Shown here: positions 32,504 to 35,891 of the stretch, one piece after another
Numbering within the stretch: the first letter of the stretch is position 1
Layout: every line of letters starts with the position of its first letter
IMG/VR virus record: IMGVR_UViG_3300033150_000554
Span: 1-35,891 of that record
Direction: 5' to 3' (one strand)
Length of the DNA stretch: 35,891 nt
Source of the DNA: a virus
Notes under the pieces: model-generated
Databases searched by the model: none
Seen by the model: only the letters and a program-made list of their open reading frames with translations
What the model was told of the DNA's origin: nothing
Translations under genes and position numbers: made by a program

Positions 32504-32937
32504 TGATTGAGTACGAGTGGGTTACCCGTGCTGGGCTAAGGGCTATTTGTGCTGTGGGAATTTGGGACGTTTCGTGTCATCGACGCGGGTATGTGGAAGT
32601 TCCATGCAATCATCCCTTGTACGAGGTCAAGCACGACCAACCAATTCCAACCGACAAGGAGCGGCGGACGCCAAGTGCTTTGTTCGACTGCCATGGAGGG
32701 TTGTCTTTTTCCGGGCATGGTCGCAAGGGATGTCCAGTGAAGTCGGAGGGATGGTGGTTTGGATTTAAGTGCAACCATCCAGGGGATGGTTCATTGGATG
32801 GAACTTTCGAGGGAGAAGTACGTAGCATGAAGTACGTTATTGCTGAATGTGAGCGTCTTGCTGAGCAGCTAGTTGATTTTGCAAGACGCTTGGAAAAGGA
32901 GGGGAGCAAAGATGGACAAAGCAGCGGAACCTCTTAG
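32503..32937 (+). CDS. Conserved phage protein of unknown function
   Basis: 144 residues; ATG 32503 overlaps the upstream stop (TGATGA). GYVEVPCNHPLYEVKHDQPIPTD, CHGGLSFSGHGRKG, GWWFGFKCNHPGDGS and a final MKYVIAECERLAEQLVDFARRLEK match a frequently seen phage family with His/Cys residues that could bind metal. No assigned function. Confidence 0.7.
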   Translation: MIEYEWVTRAGLRAICAVGIWDVSCHRRGYVEVPCNHPLYEVKHDQPIPTDKERRTPSALFDCHGGLSFSGHGRKGCPVKSEGWWFGFKCNHPGDGSLDGTFEGEVRSMKYVIAECERLAEQLVDFARRLEKEGSKDGQSSGTS

Positions 32938-33205
32938 CGTTGATGAGTTCCTTGCGATTCACAACAACGAAAACATTTTGGTACAGTGCGAAGCGTTGTC
33001 TCTGGCGTTGAACGAGCTGCTTCAACTAGCTTGTGAAGTAAGCAACCGCCTTGAACCAGTGTTAGCTACAAAGCCAACGCGCGAGCAACTTGATTCACCA
33101 CCCGACCCCAGTGTTTCAGTGCCGGCGTCGTTGAAGTACAACCACGAGCAAATTGCTGAGATTTCCAGGATCTTGTATAATATCAACGAGGAGTGTCAGT
33201 TGTAG
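32912..33205 (+). CDS. Hypothetical helical protein
   Basis: 97 residues from ATG 32912 (AAAAGGAGGGG upstream), overlapping the previous gene by 26 nt. LSVDEFLAIHNNENILVQCEALSLALNELLQLACEVSNRLEPVL is a helical segment; the linker is Pro-rich; the C-terminus (NHEQIAEISRILYNINEEC) is helical. A promoter-like TATAAT lies inside its end (33176-33181). Confidence 0.6.
   Translation: MDKAAEPLSVDEFLAIHNNENILVQCEALSLALNELLQLACEVSNRLEPVLATKPTREQLDSPPDPSVSVPASLKYNHEQIAEISRILYNINEECQL
33153..33181 (+). promoter_or_regulatory. Possible weak promoter ahead of tRNA-like copy 2
   Basis: TTGCTG (33153-33158), 17-nt spacer, TATAAT (33176-33181). The -10 is perfect but the -35 matches only three of six. It lies about 110 nt upstream of the second tRNA-like element and could drive it. 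Low confidence. Confidence 0.3.
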
Positions 33206-33225
33206 GAGGGAAGTGAAGGGCGAAT

Positions 33226-33267
33226 CCACGCTGGAATTGACGGGTAAAGGGTACGGTTCCAGCGTGG
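33226..33267 (+). promoter_or_regulatory. 11-bp hairpin with 20-nt loop before tRNA-like copy 2
   Basis: CCACGCTGGAA (33226-33236) and TTCCAGCGTGG (33257-33267) enclose a 20-nt loop with two GGTA motifs, as in the hairpin at 16230-16279. No U-tract. It lies 30 nt before the tRNA-like element. Confidence 0.5.
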
Positions 33268-33296
33268 TTACCTAATCGGGTGCCTTGCCCATTGGA

Positions 33297-33403
33297 ACTC
33301 CGGCGGCGTGGTGGGAACACGCGGGCAAGATGAGGACCCGTGGCTTGTCCTGGCGGAGTACCACGGGGGACCCGCCGAACCGGGTTCGAATCCCGGCCGG
33401 GGA
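33297..33403 (+). ncRNA. tRNA-like structured element, copy 2
   Basis: About 107 nt. The acceptor stem (33298-33303 with 33397-33402, including one wobble), D-arm (33306-33310 with 33318-33322) and T-arm (CCGGG, TTCGAAT, CCCGG at 33380-33396) match copy 1 exactly over the end blocks. The middle differs: a 7-bp stem GGGCAAG (33323-33329) with CTTGTCC (33344-33350) carries a 14-nt loop, and a variable-type arm pairs GGCGG (33352-33356) with CCGCC (33372-33376). The two loops contain CCCGTGG (33337-33343) and CCACGGG (33361-33367), a perfect 7-bp pseudoknot or kissing pair. No CCA and no 7-nt anticodon loop. Confidence 0.55.
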
Positions 33404-33451
33404 ACTTGAAACATTCTTTCCGACTTGCACATAGAGAGGTTGCACGTTAAA

Positions 33452-33814
33452 ATGGTTGAGCGTTGGAAGACAGAAACAACACGGAGGGAGCTGGCAAAAG
33501 AGCTTGCCGTGCTTGTTACCATTGACACTTTCCACAAGGGAACAACACGCGACAAGCTAATTGCCATTCGCAACTTGATTGAAATGGAGAAACAGAACCA
33601 AATTGATGAAGCAATGGAGCGCAGGGAAGCACCACGCCTAGTTGACCAACGGCAGTTGCATCTACATGTGACTGCTGATGAAGTAGTTGAGGCACGGAAA
33701 AGAATGATTGCAAGCGACCGACGACGCAAGGGGCAGCTACCAAAGCCTGAGCAGAAACAGGGGTTGCGGGAAGGCCGATACGAAGAAGAGGAGAACGAGG
33801 ACGCCAGCGATTAA
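33452..33814 (+). CDS. Hypothetical charged protein
   Basis: 120 residues from ATG 33452 (a TTG at 33425 is in frame but poor). WKTETTRRELAKELAVLVTIDTFHKGTTRDKLIAIRNLIEMEKQNQIDEAMERRE is helical; a central VDQRQLHLHVTADEVVEAR beta segment follows; the C-terminus is basic then acidic (EEEENEDASD). Last gene before the terminator. A small phage DNA-associated protein is plausible; not recognised. Confidence 0.6.
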   Translation: MVERWKTETTRRELAKELAVLVTIDTFHKGTTRDKLIAIRNLIEMEKQNQIDEAMERREAPRLVDQRQLHLHVTADEVVEARKRMIASDRRRKGQLPKPEQKQGLREGRYEEEENEDASD

Positions 33815-33851
33815 ACAATACCAGCGTCTTCTTACGCTGTTACTCCTATAA

Positions 33852-33898
33852 GGCACGCCAGTATTACTGCTTCAACTGGCGTGCCCTTTTTCTATTTC
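33852..33898 (+). terminator. Strong intrinsic terminator ending the early operon
   Basis: GGCACGCCAGT (33852-33862) pairs perfectly with ACTGGCGTGCC (33875-33885), 11 bp with a 12-nt loop, followed by CTTTTTCTATTT. It closes the long transcription unit and isolates the repeat region and second promoter. Confidence 0.88.
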
Positions 33899-34046
33899 AT
33901 CTCATCCCCTCCGCAACACGTACAACAGCGTAGAGGAAAGCGTTAGGTTCACTAGCTACAACGTGCTTCCCGCAAGTGTTACGTATAGGTGCTTTCCCCG
34001 AATTTGTTGAAGTATAGTAGCTTAACCCCGTTGGAACGCTACCTCA
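33899..34046. other. Non-coding stretch before the tandem repeats
   Basis: No credible gene on either strand. It contains a distant inverted pair GGAAAGC/GCTTTCC (around 33934 and 33990) and no clear promoter. It is the left part of the 818-nt gene-free region 33815-34633. Confidence 0.5.
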
Positions 34047-34284
34047 GGCTCCTTGCGGTGTTGTACTAGTTCATTGTAGTGCTGCTTTGGGTTCATTACG
34101 GTGCTGCTTTAGGTTCGTTACAGTGTTGTCTTGGGTTCATTACGGTGCTGCTCTAGTTCATTGTAGTGTTTCCTTAGGTTCGTTGCAGTGTTGCTTTAGT
34201 TCATTGTAGTGTTTCCTTAGGTTCGTTGCAGTGTTGCTTTAGTTCATTGTAGTGTTTCCTTAGGTTCGGGATAGTGGGGCAGCT
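34047..34284. repeat. Tandem 21-22 nt repeats (iteron-like)
   Basis: Ten units begin with GTTCATT, GTTCGTT or GTTCGGG at 34069, 34091, 34113, 34135, 34156, 34178, 34199, 34221, 34242 and 34264, with a degenerate unit before at about 34047. The consensus is roughly GTTC-R-TTRYRGTGYTKYYTTRG. The last part alternates two unit types in a 43-nt higher-order repeat. Spacing of two helical turns puts units on one DNA face, as in initiator-binding iterons. No open frame. Confidence 0.75.
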
Positions 34285-34292
34285 ATGGGAGG

Positions 34293-34355
34293 CTCCCCCG
34301 CTCCCTCACCTCCGCCCCCTCCCCCTCCCCCTCCCTGTCGCCTCTCCCTCCCAGC
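34293..34355. repeat. C/T-rich tract with G-quadruplex potential on the - strand
   Basis: A nearly pure pyrimidine stretch with runs of CCCCC and CCC separated by short C/T spacers; the complementary strand has several G3-G5 runs. It follows the iterons. Behind it, AGGAC-type direct repeats lie 28 nt apart (34359 and 34387), with CTGAGC/GCTCAG inverted (34366-34371, 34383-34388). Confidence 0.7.
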
Positions 34356-34512
34356 CCCAGGACTGCTGAGCAAGTGTCCCACGCTCAGGACCGCTCGGCA
34401 TACGTGCCCCGTGTAGGTTTTCCTGCCGCGCTCCCTCCCCCTAACATCCCCAAGCCGTGCGTGCCCCGTTTCTCTTTTTGTGTTGAACGACGTAAATCCA
34501 ATGGACATAAGC

Positions 34513-34550
34513 ACTTACGCCTCAGGAAAATTCCAGGATTTTCCAGATTT
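34513..34550. promoter_or_regulatory. Operator ahead of the second promoter
   Basis: ACTTACG (34513-34519) and the 14-mer AAATTCCAGGATTT (34528-34541) repeat elements of the operator at 7341-7395. An inverted pair GGAAAAT/ATTTTCC (34525-34531, 34538-34544) overlaps it, and a second partial copy TTCCAGATTT follows at 34541-34550. Probably bound by the XRE protein of 7150. Confidence 0.55.
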
Positions 34551-34554
34551 GGGG

Positions 34555-34582
34555 TTGACTTCGATAGCGGGCATGCTATAAT
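34555..34582 (+). promoter_or_regulatory. Second strong sigma70 promoter, extended -10
   Basis: TTGACT (34555-34560), 16-nt spacer, TATAAT (34577-34582) with TGC before it. Spacer length, GCATGC and the upstream operator all match the 7400 promoter. It drives the genes from 34634; the transcript would have about 45 nt of A/G-rich leader. Confidence 0.8.
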
Positions 34583-34633
34583 ACAAGTGTAAGGAAAAGG
34601 AAAGCACAGGACACAAGTAAAAGGAGACGTACA

Positions 34634-34897
34634 ATGGAAAAGAAGATTGAGGCGGGAAGGAAGGCCCTGCAACACGCGCGTGATGTGTTGCAAAAAGCAG
34701 TGAATCGGCTGGACTGGGGCCTGCGGCGGTATGACAAGGCAGTCGAGGAGGGCGGATACATCCTGCCCGAGGACGTGCTGCGCTGGGCAGTCACGGACAT
34801 CACTTCGGCTACCGTGTTTTGTCGCACGACGGACTTGATTGAAGCGTCGCGGGCAATTGCTAATGCACGTGCAAGGAAGGAGAGGAACAGTGACTAG
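34634..34897 (+). CDS. Small helical hypothetical protein
   Basis: 87 residues, ATG 34634 after AAAGGAGACG. EKKIEAGRKALQHARDVLQKAVNRLDWGLRRYDKAVEEGG is a charged helix, then ILPEDVLRWAVTDITSATVF and a basic tail. First gene behind the second promoter, a usual position for early takeover proteins. Not recognised. Confidence 0.6.
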   Translation: MEKKIEAGRKALQHARDVLQKAVNRLDWGLRRYDKAVEEGGYILPEDVLRWAVTDITSATVFCRTTDLIEASRAIANARARKERNSD

Positions 34898-35105
34898 GCA
34901 GGAACTCAAGCAAAGCAAGGAAGCACTGAAGGAGCTTGCAAGGGCGTTGCACAAGCTCTACAGGGACGCTAAGGAGCTCTACGAGTCGTTCGAGGACGTG
35001 GTGGAGCCGATGGAAGCCCTGGACGCCTTCCGTGAGGAGGTGGGAGAGACGCTCTGCATTGCATTGGAGGGGTTGGGGGATAGTATTGAGGAGATGAGGA
35101 GGTGA
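34890..35105 (+). CDS. Small coiled-coil-like protein
   Basis: 71 residues from GTG 34890, in AAGGAAGGAGAGG context, overlapping the previous stop. TRQELKQSKEALKELARALHKLYRDAKELYESFEDVVEPMEALDAFREEVGE is almost entirely helical. Likely an oligomeric early protein; unknown. Confidence 0.55.
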   Translation: MTRQELKQSKEALKELARALHKLYRDAKELYESFEDVVEPMEALDAFREEVGETLCIALEGLGDSIEEMRR

Positions 35106-35108
35106 AAC

Positions 35109-35300
35109 ATGCGACGTGCTACAGTGCAATGGATCCGCCGTGGGAGCTACCCGGTGCTTTACAGCCAGGTTCGGCTGTACGAGGGCAAGCGCCTGGTGGA
35201 GAAACGGGTTACCCGGGAAGTTACGGAAGCCTTGAGTATCGTGCGCGCATGGATGGAGGGGAAGCTGGATATTGAAGCCGCTGAGCGTTGTGGGGGGTAG
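35109..35300 (+). CDS. Small hypothetical protein
   Basis: 63 residues, ATG 35109 with GAGGAGG upstream. RRATVQWIRRGSYPVLYSQVRLYEGKRLVEKRV is beta-rich and basic, followed by a helix (TEALSIVRAWMEGKLD). Unknown. Confidence 0.55.
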   Translation: MRRATVQWIRRGSYPVLYSQVRLYEGKRLVEKRVTREVTEALSIVRAWMEGKLDIEAAERCGG

Positions 35301-35304
35301 AGAG

Positions 35305-35574
35305 ATGAACACGTTTCTACTGAAGCGGGCAAAGGAAGCACTAGCTGAACTGGAGAAGCTCGGGGCCAAGTGGCAGCGGAAGACCAACGTCCTGGACTTC
35401 CGCTCCATCCGTGTAAGGAACAACGATCAGGCACTGCGTTTGGTGCGGGCGTTGCGCCTGGTGATGTCGTTGGAGCGTCGTGGGGTGCTCCACGCCGACA
35501 TCGACCGTATGGGAACAGTCGTGGGCTGCCACTACACGCAGGCAGCTAGAGAGGAGATGGTAAGGAGAGGATGA
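35305..35574 (+). CDS. Small hypothetical protein
   Basis: 89 residues from ATG 35305 (GTAGAGAG upstream). Helical, basic (NTFLLKRAKEALAELEKLGAKWQRKTNV, ALRLVRALRLVMSLERRG) with a GCHYTQAAREEM tail. Its stop overlaps the metalloprotease start (ATGA). Unknown. Confidence 0.55.
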   Translation: MNTFLLKRAKEALAELEKLGAKWQRKTNVLDFRSIRVRNNDQALRLVRALRLVMSLERRGVLHADIDRMGTVVGCHYTQAAREEMVRRG

Positions 35575-35891
35575 TGAAAGTTTACAACCACACCGATTTG
35601 CCGAACCGACTACTTGTTCAGCTTGTTGAATGGGGAGTGCGCTTGACGCAGGCGCCGAAGGACGAGTTGGTGGTCGTGTTCAACTCGTCCAAGTACACAT
35701 GGGGCTCATACGATCCTGGTGCATATAGTGTGTGGACGCGCAAGGATGGGCACGTCCGCACACCGCACGGTTCAGTCGTTGTTCGGGTGCCGAAGTTGTA
35801 CAGGCGCAAGCAGAAGGATCCTCTGAAGCTAGCTGAAATGGTCTTCAGCACACTACTCCACGAGCTCTGGCACTACATGGAGAAGGTCCTG
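35571..35891 (+). CDS. Zincin-like metalloprotease, 3' partial
   Basis: 107 residues seen from ATG 35571 (a second ATG at 35574). The last residues include TLLHELWHYMEK, an HExxH zinc-binding helix; the upstream part (VVFNSSKYTWGSYDP, VVVRVPKLYRRKQKDP) is a small domain. The chain continues beyond the window. Small phage zincins of this kind are usually SprT-like or unassigned; the target is unknown. Confidence 0.65.
   Translation, partial: MMKVYNHTDLPNRLLVQLVEWGVRLTQAPKDELVVVFNSSKYTWGSYDPGAYSVWTRKDGHVRTPHGSVVVRVPKLYRRKQKDPLKLAEMVFSTLLHELWHYMEKVL

Noticed and set aside
34047-34284. Possible CRISPR array
   Set aside because: Units are contiguous with a 21-22 nt period and no unique spacers.

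Overview
The window looks like part of the genome of a tailed bacteriophage, or a prophage-like contig, seen from inside its early/replication region. All convincing genes (about 55) lie on the + strand. They are tightly packed, often with ATGA, TGATG or GTGA stop/start overlaps, and most have a GGAGG-type ribosome binding site. The host should be a bacterium: there are extended -10 sigma70 promoters, a CsrA homologue, a beta-type sliding clamp and a DnaX-type clamp loader. No terminase, capsid, tail, lysis or integrase gene is seen, so the structural half lies outside. The phage lineage and host cannot be named from the sequence alone.

Region 1 (1-5650) is a sugar-modification cassette: a DUF115-like putative glycosyltransferase cut by the left edge, a cupin, a SAM methyltransferase, three GT-A-like glycosyltransferases, a short sulfotransferase-like protein and a KdsB-like CMP-sugar synthetase. 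A complete sulfotransferase follows at 6431. Region 2 (5650-7440) holds small zinc-binding proteins, the first of two tRNA-like structured elements (5934-6073) and an XRE repressor-like gene that ends inside an operator/promoter.

Region 3 (7400-33900) appears to be one long transcription unit. It starts at a strong promoter (7400-7427) and ends at a clear intrinsic terminator (33852-33898). In order it encodes small early proteins, a DUF932 protein, a sigma70-region-2-like protein, an SNF2 helicase, a DnaG-like primase, an initiator-like winged-helix protein whose gene carries three perfect hairpins, a DnaB-like helicase, a 7-deazaguanine DNA-modification block (queD, queE, PRTase-folE fusion, dpdA), csrA, a sliding clamp, a UDG-exonuclease fusion, a family A polymerase, a frameshifted clamp loader, a gp32-like SSB, a RecA/UvsX-like recombinase, a resolvase, a split SbcC/gp46 flanking SbcD/gp47, and several conserved small phage proteins. 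A second tRNA-like element lies at 33297-33403. It is identical to the first over 23 nt at the 5' end and 25 nt at the 3' end, but has a different middle.

Region 4 (33815-34633) is the only long non-coding stretch. It contains the terminator, ten or eleven 21-22 nt tandem repeats, a C/T-rich tract with G-quadruplex potential on the - strand, and a second promoter/operator closely matching the one at 7400. That promoter drives region 5, four small genes and a zincin-like metalloprotease cut by the right edge.

Together the genes describe a phage with its own chimeric replisome (family A polymerase, beta clamp, T4-like SSB and recombination proteins), a DNA base-modification pathway likely to protect against restriction, and one shared regulatory switch for two operons. 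The least explained parts are the paired tRNA-like elements, the repeat-rich non-coding region and the hairpins inside the initiator gene.
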